Shown: positions 23,238 to 35,914 of the stretch, piece after piece
Position numbering within the stretch: the first letter of the stretch is position 1
How the letters are laid out: each line of letters starts with the position of its first letter
Assembly: GCF_024679245.1 (NCBI RefSeq)
Contig: NC_090182.1
Coordinates: forward strand, 30,659,547 to 30,723,546
DNA: 64,000 nt
Direction of reading: 5' to 3'
From: Pseudorasbora parva
Lineage: Eukaryota > Chordata > Actinopteri > Cypriniformes > Gobionidae
Translations under genes and position numbers: made by a program
The notes under the pieces: generated by a model
What the model was told of the DNA's origin: nothing
The model's database searches: none
Seen by the model: the letters and a program-made list of their open reading frames with translations, nothing else

Positions 23238-24333
23238 TGTCAGGGTCTAAAGAGACTGACAGATCCAAATGCGATAAACTCATTTATTGACAGAACTGTA
23301 CGAAGTACATAAAGTTCGAAGACCACTGAGAACTCAGAATGGGCAGGCAGGGTTCAGAACAGTCAGGCAGGTCCAGAAGACGGAGAAGGCGGTGAGCTGG
23401 TCAGGGGCTCCTGACGCAGGGGAAGCAGTGGGCAGAAGAACCGAAGGAATCCTGGAATCCGGAACAGAGGCGATCTTCCGGAAGAAGCACAGCACACACC
23501 AGGGACCACAGAAGCCTGCAACGATCTGACAATAGCTGTGTCTCATTTCGTTAAATTTCGAAGGCTGCGTCCTCCGGAGGACACGTCCTGTGTAGGATGC
23601 AGTATACGGGGTGTCCTCAATCAGAATTAAACAAGACGTCCTTTGTAGGACACACAGGCAGGAAGTATTACATTGCTATGCCAACAAGCTCAGCCTCGTT
23701 GAGCTATTACGCCAGTTATATGAATGAAAATTATTTATAACTGTGACAAATGACCATGAAATGTTTCTTGTCTTGACAGCAATGTACTGTTCTAAACGTT
23801 TAAAATGCCATAAACAGTTGTAATCCTGTTTACCACAACTATCTGTTTGAGGTAATAGAGCTTAAAAAACAACAAAAAAAGCTTGAACTACTTAATTTAA
23901 ACACCACACCCATACGCTCGCATGTATATCTGGCGGTGGTGCCGTTTTTTCATATAATATATTATTAAAAAATGACGGTTGTTAATGGAGATGCAAAGAA
24001 TTGTGGGTTGTCTCCAGCCATGAAGGATACTCCTCGTGCACACTCCGAATTCCTGTGAAAGAAGGACGCATTCGAAGGTCGCATCTGGAGAGTCCTACTC
24101 ACTTTTTTGAAATGAGACAGCCTTATGACGTATGCACCCTTCAAATGCGACCTCCGGAGGACGCAGCCTTCTGAAATGAGACACAGCTAATGTGTGCAGT
24201 CAGTGACACGTGTATAAAGGCAGCAGTGATGAGTGCAGCAGGTGATAGTGCTCAGGGAATAATCAGAAACCACGCCCCCAACACAACCACACAACACAAA
24301 GTGAATGAGACGATGGATTGATGAACCGTGACA
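23238..24333 (-). mobile_element. Solo LTR nested in the TTAA element, itself interrupted
   Basis: On the minus strand it starts TGTCACGG and ends CCTGACA. It has a TATA-like motif (ctttatac, near 24213-24220) and an AATAAA (tcaataaatg, near 23280-23289), all as expected for an LTR. Flanks GACAC (23233-23237) and GACAT (24334-24338) look like a 5-bp duplication with one change. Without the inner 655-bp element the LTR is about 440 bases. No internal coding sequence or second LTR is present, so LTR-LTR recombination is the likely origin. Confidence 0.8.
23534..24188. mobile_element. MITE inside the solo LTR, TSD AAT
   Basis: The ends agctgtgtctcatttcg and cgaaatgagacacagct-like are inverted copies, and the match continues into 'aaggctgcgtcctccggagg'. 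AAT stands on both sides (23531-23533 and 24189-24191). A 3-bp duplication fits a PIF/Harbinger-type element. There is no transposase. Confidence 0.82.
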
Positions 24334-24650
24334 GACATCTTATATGTTTATATTCATACTGATAAAGTTAGATTGTTTATTACATGTGATTCTGACATGA
24401 TGTCACTACATGCACAGCGCTCCTCTCAGGTAAATGGCGTGGCTTTGGAAAGAGCTTAAAAGGGAGAAGGTGGAGTGAATGGAAATAATGAGCTGTCTTT
24501 AAAACATCGTGAGAGGTCTACAGACACTTAAATTGTATACATTCTTTTTTAGAGTACTTACATTTTAATTATGTACTGATATATAAAGAACGTTTAAAGA
24601 AATTTGGGAACACATTTTTTTTAACCAATTCTTACCTACCCTACCTTTAA

Positions 24651-25236
24651 GCTATGTAGCCTAATGTATCCTTTTTTACTAGATAAAAACAGAATGCAAC
24701 CAAAGCACATTATAGTCATAAGAAGATGGCTATAAGTAACTGTAAATAATCAAAAATAAATGCCATGATCATTAGATTTTATAGAGGTGTAATGCAATCA
24801 TTTTGTAAACAGTGATCCGCAACCAAATATTGATAATATGGAAGTTACTGCCTTTTGCCTTGACACGACTCCTCAATTTTTTGCAGACAATAAAAAGGCA
24901 GAGTGCAGTAACTTCAAAATAGTGGTCAAAAATCAAGTTTGAGTAAAACAAAATAGATCATTTCCATTACTAAAACATCTAATTACCAGATTTCCTGTGT
25001 TTTACTATGAAGCTCCTTTGAAACAACCTAGTATGAATTGCGATAAATGTGACTCGACTACTTATCCTCATGTCATTACAAACCTGTATGCTGTTGTGTT
25101 TATATGGAACACACACACACACACACACACAAATCTTTTTTGAATTGTTGTTTGTTTGTTTTTAATAACAGTTACATATTGAATACAGGCTGTCAAGCTG
25201 TCAAAAAGTAGACCATAATACATTAAAATAAAAGCA
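24651..25236. other. Intergenic DNA, (CA)n at 25111-25131, no gene seen
   Basis: AT-rich, with a short CA repeat. No exon-like frame is visible. Confidence 0.4.
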
Positions 25237-25926
25237 TTAAAGGTGCACTATGGAACTTTCCGTCCACTGGGGGGCGCCTATTCAAAACAAATGCGTAGTT
25301 TGATGACGCAACGTGTGAGCGCAGCATCTTGGGAGATGTGGTCTTCTCATCGCAGCCGGTGGAAAATAGGACTCAGGCAGAAATCACGTTCATGCATGCG
25401 GTTATTAACATTACTGTAGTCTAAAGCAGAGCAGGACCGAGTGTTGTAGACCTGAGCACAGCTGCTGGAGCGATTGTTAAACAAATACCCGCCTCGCAAA
25501 TACCGGGACTTTTATTATGAAGGGACGGGAGACAATCGCCGGTCGCCTGCACTGATCAGCTTTTCCGGTTATGATTTTGAGGTAATGGAGCTCTGTTTAT
25601 CATATTAGATACATTTAAGTGGGTTTAAAACGATGTTATGATGTTACTCCGTGCGTTCACTTGTTCACACTGCTAAGAGTAAAGCGCTCCTGCCAAATAA
25701 AAGCCGAAACCGAGGGTAACGCAGATATGACGCGATTGACAGGCGACTCTGTCAAATGCAATGCTGAAACGTCCCTGTCCTTAGTTAAAATCGCAATTTT
25801 CTCACAATTTACAAATAGTTGGAAACATCTGGGATATTGTAAGAACTCAACTGAACAAAATATATAATACTGGCCTAGTGGTTTTTGGATATTTTACTGC
25901 AAAAATACTACATAGTTCACCTTTAA
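25237..25926. mobile_element. TTAA-flanked MITE, 690 bp
   Basis: The left end ttaaaggtgcactatgg and the right end catagttcacctttaa are inverted copies with one change over 16 bases, and TTAA is duplicated at both ends. The interior is GC-richer (cggtcgcctgcactgatcag and similar) but has no transposase. It fits a Kolobok- or piggyBac-type non-autonomous element. Confidence 0.85.
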
Positions 25927-27425
25927 TAAGTAAATAACTATTTGTGGTGCTCCATTTTGTGATTTGGCATAATCATCACTATGTGACATGACACTGGTGT
26001 ATAAATAATGACAGCATTTTCATTTTTTTTGGGGTGGGTGAAGTATCGCTTTAAATTCAAACCAAGCAGGAACCACATCTGCGTCTCAGTGACACAGATG
26101 TTTTATAGAACTTCAATATCTGAAAGAGAATATGTCCGGTAATCTAATAATACAGGTGATTTGCTTTGTATTACCAAACAATTCAGGAGACAACGGATCA
26201 TCTGTCAAGGTAATGAAAACATGACAAGTCTCCGCCGCATACATGCTCATCTGCCCTTCATTTGCCCCCAGTACCTCTCCATGAACCCTGCAAGTGATAA
26301 GAATGACAAACACACTCAGCAAACTTGAAAATGATTTAGCAGTCGGTGAGAGCCACTCTTTCATTTCTGTCTATTACAGACTCAATTTGCATTATGCTCA
26401 CTGCAATGGCATCATGGTCACTATCTCTAGACCATAGGCTATTCCATCTGCAAAATGTAAATTAATGAAAATGTGGAATTGTTTCCTGTTTGTTTGTTGG
26501 GGGAGGGCATCTCTCCTACGATTCAAACTGACCTTTTCCTAGTTGAGATTGAGGATTTGGCTGAGTGTTCGAGCTGTTCCTGCATACCCACTTCACTAGT
26601 GCCCACTGAAGCAGGGCCGAGCAGTTTAGAGTCGGCCATGTGTCACGGCTGGCTAAAACGGGAAGCCCTTAGACACTGACGGTGTGTGGTTTTGGAAAGA
26701 CCCGTGCTTCGTGCAGCTTTAAAGCATGTTAAACCAAACAACTCTAGACCAGGAGGATTGCATTGGATGTTCTTTTGGCTCTGCTGGTGCAGAAGTATTA
26801 TCGTTATGTTTCCTAACAGTGTTGTGTCATGTTATGTCAGTCAGGCTGTGTTTGACAGCATGTTCTTTGAGATACATTTGATCCAATCTCACAATTTAAA
26901 CCATCAACTAAAATTATTAAAGAACCCAGCAGAGTAGGAATTTGGCTGTCACATTAAGGCACCAAATGTTCATTTTAGCACATTACGGAAGTCTACCCAA
27001 CTTTTTCTTCATCTGAGTGGCAAAAAGCTATCTTAAGAGTTATTCAGCTGTGACTTGATGGACGTCCAAGTTTTGGAAGCAGACTTTTGCTCATTCTGCT
27101 GAATCAATTCATATTTCAGTCAATGGAAAGCTCAGTAACAAATATGAACAATTTGGATTACTTAAAGCAATAACACAAAAGCAAGATGTTTTCACCTGTG
27201 CTAATATTTGTAAAAAAAAAAAACTATCAGGCAAGAAAACAACTCAATTGTCTATTGTCAATAGTGTAGTCATGTATGAAGCACCACTCATATACTTTCA
27301 ATACTACAAGCAGTTTTCTGTTGGTCAGGGTGGTGAATTTGAACAACCAGTTGGAAAATCTCTTCTCATCATATGAACATCCAGATCACATGGATTCCTT
27401 CTACAATGATGTAATATCACCTCGA
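25927..27425. other. Mostly non-repetitive DNA; possible regulatory island at 26050-26450
   Basis: No gene is seen. The island at about 26050-26450 lacks repeat features and contains an octamer-like core (aatttgcattatg near 26383) and dense non-simple sequence, a texture seen in conserved non-coding elements. The ORFs at 26113-26937 show no domain. Low confidence for regulation. Confidence 0.3.
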
Positions 27426-27427
27426 AA

Positions 27428-27431
27428 TTAG

Positions 27432-27466
<35 letters not shown>

Positions 27467-27775
27467 AACACGTTGGTCTATGTGGTTTACAGGGACTCTC
27501 CATAGGCGTAATGGTTTTTATACCGTACAAACCGTATTTTCTATCTCCTTACACTGCCCCTGCCCCTAAACCTACCCATCACAGGAAACATTCTGCATTT
27601 TTACTTTCTCAAAAAAACATAATTTAGTATGTTATTAAGGCCATTTGAATTATGAGGACATTTGATATGTCCTCATAACCCACATTTATAATGTAATACC
27701 AGTGTAATACCCATGTAGTTATACAAATTTGTGTCCTCATAAACCACACAAACAGGCTCACACACACACACACAC
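27428..27775. repeat. Interspersed repeat bounded by (CA)n
   Basis: CT/CA repeats (27430-27467) lead into 'ggtctatgtggtttacaggg', 'cctgcccctaaacctaccc' and 'atgaggacatttgatatgtcc', and the block ends in another CA run (27760-27775). This combination is a well-known dispersed cyprinid repeat with flanking microsatellites. A related inverted copy lies at about 56370-56560. Confidence 0.6.
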
Positions 27776-28363
27776 AAAAACAACAACTTGCACCTAGGAT
27801 GACTGCACCTTAATCCAACAATTTAATATAAATAGGGGTGGGAATCTTTAGTCACCTCAGAATCTGATACAATTCCAAAAGGATTCTTGGCAAGACTGCA
27901 AGTGTAACTGTTAGTTCAAACCGCATGTCTCTCAGAGAGCATATACTGCAATGAAGCTCAACCAGTCCGAACTTTATGATAGATCATTTCAAGGATATTT
28001 TGAGTGGTTTATGTGTGTGAGGAATTGTAAGCAAGCATAATACTGGCGTTTCTAAAGCACACTCAGCGCATCTAGTTAAAAACTAAGCTCAGAAGCGATT
28101 CTGAAATTATCAGTGATGACAGCACAAATAACAGTTCTAAACAAACCTAGTAGTGTTTGTATTGTTCCTGAATTTATTAGCACTTTTGAAAAAAAAACTG
28201 TGTGAGTCACTGATCAGTCACGTTTTGCTTTTGATTGAATTAGTTGAGTGTATTATTCAATGACTCACTAATGAATAGATTCACTTGTTTTGTTCTTGAA
28301 TTAATTGGTTGAATGAAATGAAAGTCACCATCTATTGACTTTCTCTAAAATATACAGACGGTC

Positions 28364-28752
28364 TGTCACGTTACAAATAAAGAAAACTAAGGTGAGAACT
28401 CATGTGCAGAGGAAAAGGTGTTTTATTTACAAAATAAACATAAATACAAAAAAAAAAAAAAAAAAAAAAAAAACCTGCAAAACACATAATCAAAAACAAA
28501 CTCAAACATAGCAACTGGGGAGAATAAACAGGAAACCGGGAGATGTAGACAAGACAACGATCCGACAAAGACAAGGAGCTTATAAAAGGGGACAAATCAG
28601 GCAGGGAAACAGGGAAGACAGGTGGGGCAAATGAAACCAATAATGAGATAACAAGTGGGGAGGGATCAAACAATGACAGAAGCACATGGCCACACTAACA
28701 AAGCCCACATGTGCACACAAGACAGGACAGGCATGTGCCACACAGTCTGACA
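28364..28752 (-). mobile_element. Solo LTR, 389 bp
   Basis: The ends are TGTCA...TGACA. On the minus strand it holds a TATA-like tttataagc (near 28578-28586), a long T run (poly(A) on plus, 28449-28474) and an AATAAA (gtaaataaaaca near 28425-28435) in the right order for U3, R and U5. No second LTR or internal region is present. I could not find a matching target duplication. Confidence 0.7.
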
Positions 28753-28834
28753 CGCAAACACAGATAAGTTGTGTATATATTTTATTTTATTAGCAAAGCA
28801 AATTAAGCTTGATTACGACTTGATTTTAAGAAAA

Positions 28835-28865
<31 letters not shown>

Positions 28866-30377
28866 AAAGTATTATTTTATATTGTGTGATGTCAAACTAA
28901 ATGTTGTTTGTGGTTTCATCTTTAAAATATCAATGAGATTGTGCGGTTTCAGTAAGTGGTTGATTGGGAGCCTGGCTATGTTTAAAATAGAAATAAATAC
29001 CATTGGTCTTAAAATGTCAAGGAGACCACAGTTTAATTGGCTAATCAAAAAGGCCCCAGTAAGGGCTGGACAGTGGGATTACAGTCAGAACCAAGTCACC
29101 CTGAGTGACAGCCGAGATTTCTAGTGTGTGAAGAAGAGTAATTGGAAAGTGCTGTGGAGTACAGGGAAGGATTTTTCATCATCTTGCCAAATGGCACTAA
29201 GGATCTCTGTCCTTCCTCGTAGGAGCAACATCACTCTGTGGTTTATTTTTGAGTCTGTATATGAATGTCCCTGCAGATGGATCATGAATGATTTTAAAAA
29301 TAAGTTTAGCACCATTTAATTCTTTCAAATTGAGTTGAAATGTGCTTTGAGTGAAACATGGGTGACATATTCAATATGTAATAGTATGAATATCAAAACA
29401 TGCACAATAGCACACCATTTGTAAACAATCGAACTGTAGTCTGCAGGCAACACATTAAACACGACAATTGGACGTTTATACACATACATCGATGTTCAAA
29501 AGTCACGCAGGCGTAAAACAAAGCTAATGAAGCATTGCCATTATTTTTCCTTTCTGTCTAAAAATTGTCATATATATCTCTGGGGGAGTTATGGGAACCC
29601 CATGACATGATGTTTTCTGTTCATTAACCCACCAGCTGTTCATTGAAATGAGCCTAAAGGCAATATCTCACTGTTGAGTCACCAATCAGTTTGCAATTCG
29701 CAACTGAAAGTGTCCTCTCCCGACTTTCTAAATTTCACCTTTTCCAGGTGTTCCTCAACAAAATAAAATAAAACAAATAAAGCAAAAGCAGTGCAATGGA
29801 GGAAAGTGTGAAATATTATTAAATCCTTTGAATTTTGTTTAGAAAGTCCATCATAGTCGACCAGCAATTGTTATGCAGTGCATATTTTAGCATATCCAAA
29901 ATCTGATACCATGCAATTTCATGACCATATAGTGCAAAGCCTACCATAATTCCACAGCCCTTCTTTTCTTCCCCAGCAGTCATAAATCCTATGACTGACT
30001 GTGGATGTGCCTTTATGCGGAAAGCAGAAATGCATAGGGAGAATAGCTCCCTGATGTATCACATTAAAATATGATGCACAGCCGTGCTTTTTTCCCAGAT
30101 TACACTAAATAATTCACTTGCCTTCAAAAAATGAGATGTGCATCTGTGCAGATTATTTACTGCGTTGAAATTATTAAAAAAAAAAAATCCAGCTAGGCTG
30201 TACTAATGGTTGAACTACAATTGTCCAAATATAACCCTTTTCCCTGGGTAAATGTTTTTGAAATGGTGTTTGAAATGATTTAAAACAAGGATTTTAATAT
30301 TTAGAATCACTTGTTTCTTTTGAGACTTTCGGAGAAATTCTTGAGGTTTTCCTCTGCATTTTTTTATTCATTCATTC

Positions 30378-30408
<31 letters not shown>

Positions 30409-31475
30409 GCAGTGAACATTCTGAACATAGACATTGAAATACGGATAAATCTGAAATATAGTCAGTTATACTGCGAGCACATGAATGTATGTGCCAAACG
30501 GAAATTTGACAATTATGTAATTTGTGGCGCCCTAGGCATTCTTATTACACAGATATTGATAATTAATGTGAAAATATGGATCCATATTTTATCACTTTAT
30601 GTGACAATCCTATATCTCCTTCTATGTTATGTATTTTTCTATATAGAATAGCAAGTACATTAAAAATATACTATAGTCAATTAAGATAATACTCTCCGTA
30701 TAATTTAGTACACATTCAAATGTTAAGATTTTAAATCTAGGCTACTTGACTTTTTAAGTTCAAGTCATTTAAAATGTCTATGAACCACTTAATTATTATT
30801 AATTATTTATTTTTTGATTGGAAAATAGGACACTACTGAGGCATGACAATGTATTTTAAAACTGATTAATGTGAGAAATAATGCAGAGTCTCTGAGATTT
30901 CCCCTTTTTGTTTTTAGCCATATGTTCAGCTCTCTTAGACTGTATAAATACAAATATATTTTATGTGATCAGTATAAAATCTAAAAGTACTCCATGAAGA
31001 TCAGCTATGGGTCTACGGTAACCGCCCCAAATTATTCAGCACAAATGAGAGGGTGTTAACTTTGAAAACACAGTAATTTACCAGTTTTAAGGCATGCCAT
31101 TGAAGTCACTAATGAAGCACCCCCAGCTGCGGTTGATTAACTGGGATCACCTGTGAGGATGACTGAGGCCAGACCGAAGCTACAGCAACACATCATGGAA
31201 GCCTGCCAGATTCCATTAGCTTGTGCGAGGCTTGTGTCGTTGAAATGACTTTTATTTGATCTTCATTTACTCCTGTTATTTCAAGTATCAAGCAATATTG
31301 TAAATGTCTTCACAAGCAGAATGCAACATCCAGGATATGAATTGATATCTGCTGACTTGTGTAAAAAGCTTGTTTGTGCAATAAATATCATGGTGATGGT
31401 CTTGTTTTTCATTAGGTAAATTAATCCCAATCAGTCAGTCAGCACTTGGCATTTTATCACACTTTTTTTTTTTTT
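28753..31475. other. Intergenic DNA with possible regulatory islands
   Basis: There is a short (TA)n at 28835-28864 and a poly(T) at 30380-30405. Two stretches, about 28900-29310 and 30950-31400, are free of simple repeats and rich in mixed motifs (for example CAGCTG and ggttgattaactggg near 31128-31145). They resemble conserved non-coding elements but this needs alignment. No exon is seen. Confidence 0.3.
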
Positions 31476-31484
31476 CCAAAGTGA

Positions 31485-31620
31485 TTTACTGTTCTGTAAT
31501 TGCATGGACAGTCTCTCTGGAGCAACGTGGGGTTAAGTGCCTCGCTCAAGGGCACAATGTTGATGAAAGAGGGGGATTGTGATCTCCAAATCTCACTAGT
31601 TCTTAGGTCATCCCTTTTAG
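31485..31620. repeat. SINE-like relic
   Basis: The core 'ggttaagtgcctcgctcaag', followed by ggcac, is a phrase found in many dispersed fish short repeats. The ends are not defined and no A/B box pair is convincing. Confidence 0.45.
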
Positions 31621-31653
31621 AATCTGAACCTGTTGGCCCAGATAGGCCTACTT

Positions 31654-32282
<629 letters not shown>

Positions 32283-32290
<8 letters not shown>

Positions 32291-32425
32291 ATATAAAACC
32301 CCATCCATCCCTAAACCTACTATTTTGTGTATTATAAAACACAGAATATAACAGGCACGTATGACTGCATCCAAGAGTTCCAAGGCTAAACGACTGATTT
32401 GTGTGAAAAAAAAACCCAAAATAGG
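32283..32425. mobile_element. Internal fragment of the long-TIR transposon family
   Basis: It matches 7240-7395 (shared 'ccatccctaaacctac', 'ataaaacacag', 'acgactgcatccacgagtt'-like and 'aaacgactgatttgt'). No terminal repeat is retained, so it is a fossil fragment. It joins the fold-back repeat at its left. Confidence 0.65.
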
Positions 32426-32529
32426 GTAACCATATTTTGATCACCGAAAACATGACACTCGCCCTGGCATTGAGATACTCAAATGATACTTTCTGTTTAC
32501 TCAAATATAATATAGTAGCCTACATTTAA

Positions 32530-32850
<321 letters not shown>

Positions 32851-33100
32851 ATCCTCTAATATTGGCCTGTAATCCATTAGCGGCTGGGTCTCCAACATTG
32901 GCTGGTCTTGTTGTCACCGAAGGTAAATAAAGGCCGGTCTCTAATAGCGGCCGGGGCTATTTTTAGAACCAACATTTTTCTGGGCAGGCCTCAACATCAG
33001 GGCCATCAGGCCCGCCCACTATGATGACAGGCAAATAAATAAAATAATATTTGTTAATTAACAGTTGTTTAAATTATTTTAACATAATTACAAAATTATT
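32851..33100. repeat. Degenerate repeat, 'cgtaaatcctctaatattgg' start
   Basis: It has several 'ggcc/ggccgg' blocks (rcggccgggg, aggccggtc) spaced like an old DNA element. No matching right end was found. Confidence 0.35.
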
Positions 33101-33104
33101 ATAA

Positions 33105-34195
33105 CGTCACGGAGTGACCTTGTTAGGGCGGAACTAAAAGTGACGTAGATTGGTTCCGCCCGGACCATAATCCTCAAACACTGGTTGCTTCCGGGAACTC
33201 CAGGGAGGGAAATCAGGGTTTTATTGATCGCAGGTGGATAGATGAGCGGGGCGATCATGGATTGGGCAGTGTGAAGAGAAGGGGGAGTATAAAGAGGGCC
33301 TCAGAAACTAAAGAGGGAGTTTTTTTTTCTTGTCTTTTTCGAGCCGATGCGGCGAGCGAGTTGGAGTGTTTGGGTGAGTGCAGCGGAAAGAAGGCGGAGG
33401 ATATTGTTGGCGGGGCGAAGACGGAGACAAGGGTTTGGCAGAAACAGAAACCGGGCTGAGTATATTGGGATGTCTACCTAACTGTGAAATGCTTTATGGA
33501 CATGCGTAACAAATTCTGAGTGGTTGAAAACAGGGAGACTCACCAGAAGTATCGCCAAAGGAGGCCCTTTCGACAGGTCAAGGGTAGCAGGAGAAGTATC
33601 CAGGAGCTGGAAAGAGGGAAAAGAGACCTTGTGTTAGTAACAGTGTGAGTACCCTAAACCATTGTACAGTAGCATAATCATCTCGAGTTAACTATCTGTG
33701 AGCCTTTTTGGTGAGTTTGTGGCATTGTATGTGAGCGGTCCCCCTGTGGAGGAGGATTGTGGGTGAGCTGGGACCAGTGAGCGAGAGAAGACGTTGGGGT
33801 GTCGTGGAAGCGACGTTTAAATCTGAATATTTGTTGCATCAGTGTCTCTACGATTTCCAGGACGAGTCTTTGGTCAGACAGGGTTTTGACCCTAAATTCA
33901 CCAAGAGTGTGTGGAGTGCAGTGGGTGAGTCCTTGTCCTTTGCTGTGAGTGTATACACTTAAAAATTGCTGTGTGGTGCTGTGTTTGTGTTGTCAACAAC
34001 CACCTGTCAGGCCTGACAAAATCCTGCGAAGGAAGTAAGTACTGAGGCGGGCAAAGAAACCATCTCCAATTATATGCCTTCGATGACATCCTGACCCTTC
34101 AGCCCCCACGTGACGGTGGTGGGAAACGATTTCAAGTAAGGACAGTGTTGGTATAGTGGGAAGAACTAACGGTAAGGAATCGGCTGCTGTAGGAG
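33105..34195 (+). other. GC-rich LTR-like or leader segment, origin unknown
   Basis: This segment differs in base composition from its surroundings. It carries a clear plus-strand TATA (gagtataaagagggcc, 33285-33300) and several splice-donor-like ggtgagt words (33373, 33710, 33921). A 67-codon frame (33759-33962) has no known domain. It could be a U3/R and untranslated leader of an unrecognised LTR element. It does not match the LTR at 35547-35914. I cannot classify it. Confidence 0.4.
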
Positions 34196-34480
34196 GAAAT
34201 CAGCTCTTTGGTACTAACAACTAGGTTGTATCTACCTTTGTCTGAGTGTCTTGGGTCACTCGATACAACCGATCCTTTATTATGGCAAAATACGGATACG
34301 AGACAGGATCCATCCTCGATTTGATGGATCGAGGTTTGGTTACATCCTGAATCCACCAAGGCCTGATATGTAACCCCCCTTGATACTCACAGGAATTTGG
34401 TACTCTCCCGCTTGATCGGGGGTGGTCCGCTGGACGTTCGGGATCCGGATCATTGTTCCGATGTCCATCATCGGACATCG
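34132..34480 (-). pseudogene. Gypsy protease / pre-integrase fusion remnant
   Basis: Minus-strand frames give the aspartic protease active-site block VDSGCNQTSIHQ (D-S-G, near 34340-34360) and then, with no reverse transcriptase between, a segment (MDPVSYPYFAIIKDRLYRV) typical of the stretch just before the integrase zinc domain. A large internal deletion therefore joined protease to integrase. Frames change within it, so it is dead. Confidence 0.72.
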
Positions 34481-35503
34481 GTCCACAAAATGATCCGGAT
34501 CACCGCACCACCAGCAAGCCAGCCCAGGCCTACCCGCCGCCCCGACGGGGAGTGGGTTGGAGAATGAGCGCGGGGAGGGGGCGGAATCAGAGCCATTGTC
34601 ACCACCTGCCCCCAGCGGCCCCGCCGCCCTGGGCGGAGCCCGTGAACTCCCGGACGGTCCTAGGCCCATCCCACCCCAGCCTCTGGGGGGGACGCGAGGA
34701 GGGCCTGGAGGGCGGGACCTGGGGAGAGGGACAGGGCGAGAGGGAGAGACAGAGGGGGGAGAGAGAGAGTGAGAGGTTAGTGGGGGCTCGCCGACCCCCG
34801 GGCACGCCACCAGGTGGTCCTCCGCCAAGTTGATGGCCGTCTCCAGCGACGTTGGCCGGTGGCACTGGACCCACTCGGCGGTCTTCCTTGGGACCCGAGC
34901 GATGAACTGCTCCAGCACCACCAGATCGACAATATGGTCCACGTCGCTTCCGCCGGCCAAGAGCCATCTGCGGCACGCGTCCCGGAGCTGTTGGGCCATT
35001 GCGAAGGGTCGGCCGGCCTCACCCCACTCCATGGAGCGGAATCGCTGCCGGTGTTACTCCGGGGTCCGGCCGACCCGCTGAAGGATGGCCCTCTTGAGGT
35101 CATCATATTTCAGGAGGTTCGCGACCGGTAGTGGTTGTGCGGCTGTCTGGGCTTCTCCGGATAGTAGCGGGATGAGGCGCACCGGCCACTGTGCCCGGGG
35201 CCACCCGCAGGCCTCCGCGGCCTTCTGAAACAGATCAATGAAGGCCTCTGGGTCGTCTTCCGGCCCCATCTTATGGAGGGGCACGTGAACCGGTGCGCTG
35301 GCCAGCCCGGCGGCCTCGGCGCGAACCTCCCGATCCATCCAGCTCCGGAACCGCTCGCGATCCTCTTGCTGGCCTTGGACTATCGCCGCGAAGCGGCGCT
35401 CCTGGTCCGCCCGAAGGTCCAGCATTGCCTGATGTTGGTCTTGGTGGAGGACCGCGAGGGAGTTGATAATGTCCGCAAATGGCGTGGCGGAGGGCGTCTG
35501 CAT
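34340..35503 (-). pseudogene. Gypsy Gag with SCAN-like domain and CCHC knuckle
   Basis: Two minus-strand frames, 35503-35054 and 35032-34340, encode one Gag split by a frameshift near 35050. The first starts MQTPSATPFADI in good context and reads through a coiled N-terminal part into the first half of a SCAN-type capsid fold (DDPEAFIDLFQKAAEACGWP, PLLSGEAQTAA). The second continues it (AQQLRDACRRWL, VLEQFIARVPRKTAEWV) and ends in a Pro/Arg-rich linker and a zinc knuckle C173-x2-C176-x4-H181-x4-C186. SCAN domains of vertebrate zinc-finger proteins are known to derive from Gags of this Gypsy lineage (Gmr1-like). Gag would build the particle. The very high GC (about 65-70 percent) contrasts with the flanks. 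Confidence 0.85.
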
Positions 35504-35528
35504 GGCGGCGGCACGGTCCTACTTCCTT

Positions 35529-35546
35529 CCCGGGTTTCGGCACCAG
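35529..35546 (-). promoter_or_regulatory. tRNA-type primer binding site
   Basis: On the minus strand the bases just after the LTR (one base on) read TGGTGCCGAAACCCGGG, a classic TGG-starting tRNA-complementary site. This separates the element from the sushi-like ones in the window, which lack such a site. Confidence 0.72.
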
Positions 35547-35914
35547 TGTAACAAAGTTCGTATAGAAGGAAGGAAGAGGACACGGGGGTCGGCTGGACTG
35601 TTGACGCTTTACTTTTATTAAAGTATTCAAAACACATCAGCACACTCAATGGTGTGGTTTTCTCTCAACACAACGATCACTTCCGGGTCGGCACTTCCGG
35701 CTTACGGGTAACTCAGTCTCTGGGGTTCGCGTCAACAGTCCGGCTCTCTCTCTCCCTCTCCTCCGGTTCCGCTGGCGTTTTATCCCCTCTCCGCGCTCAT
35801 TACTGGAACAAGAGACAGGTGTTATTAATCTGCTTCCAACCCACTCACTTACCGCTCGTCCCGCGGCTCTCTCTCCCGCTGCAGACCTCGCTGAACCACG
35901 CCCCCCTTGCCACA
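35547..35914 (-). mobile_element. 5' LTR of the SCAN-Gag Gypsy element
   Basis: On the minus strand it runs TGTGGCAAGG...TTGTTACA. It holds a TATA-like ggataaaac (near 35782-35790) and an AATAAA (taataaaag, near 35613-35621). The bases beyond its outer end are TTATT repeats. No matching 3' LTR is visible in the window, so the element is truncated at its 3' side. Confidence 0.8.

Larger units (their letters stand above)
22537..24650. mobile_element. TTAA-flanked DNA element (outer shell of a three-level nest)
   Basis: The left end ttaaaggtagggtaggtaag and the right end, read on the other strand, are identical for 23 bases, and TTAA is duplicated (22537-22540, 24647-24650). TTAA target sites fit the Kolobok or piggyBac superfamilies. 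Without the LTR nested inside it the element is about 1.0 kb and has no transposase, so it is non-autonomous. Confidence 0.85.

Noticed and set aside
28364..28752. Target-site duplication for the solo LTR
   Set aside because: Flanking bases (ggtc and cgca) do not match, so no duplication is claimed.
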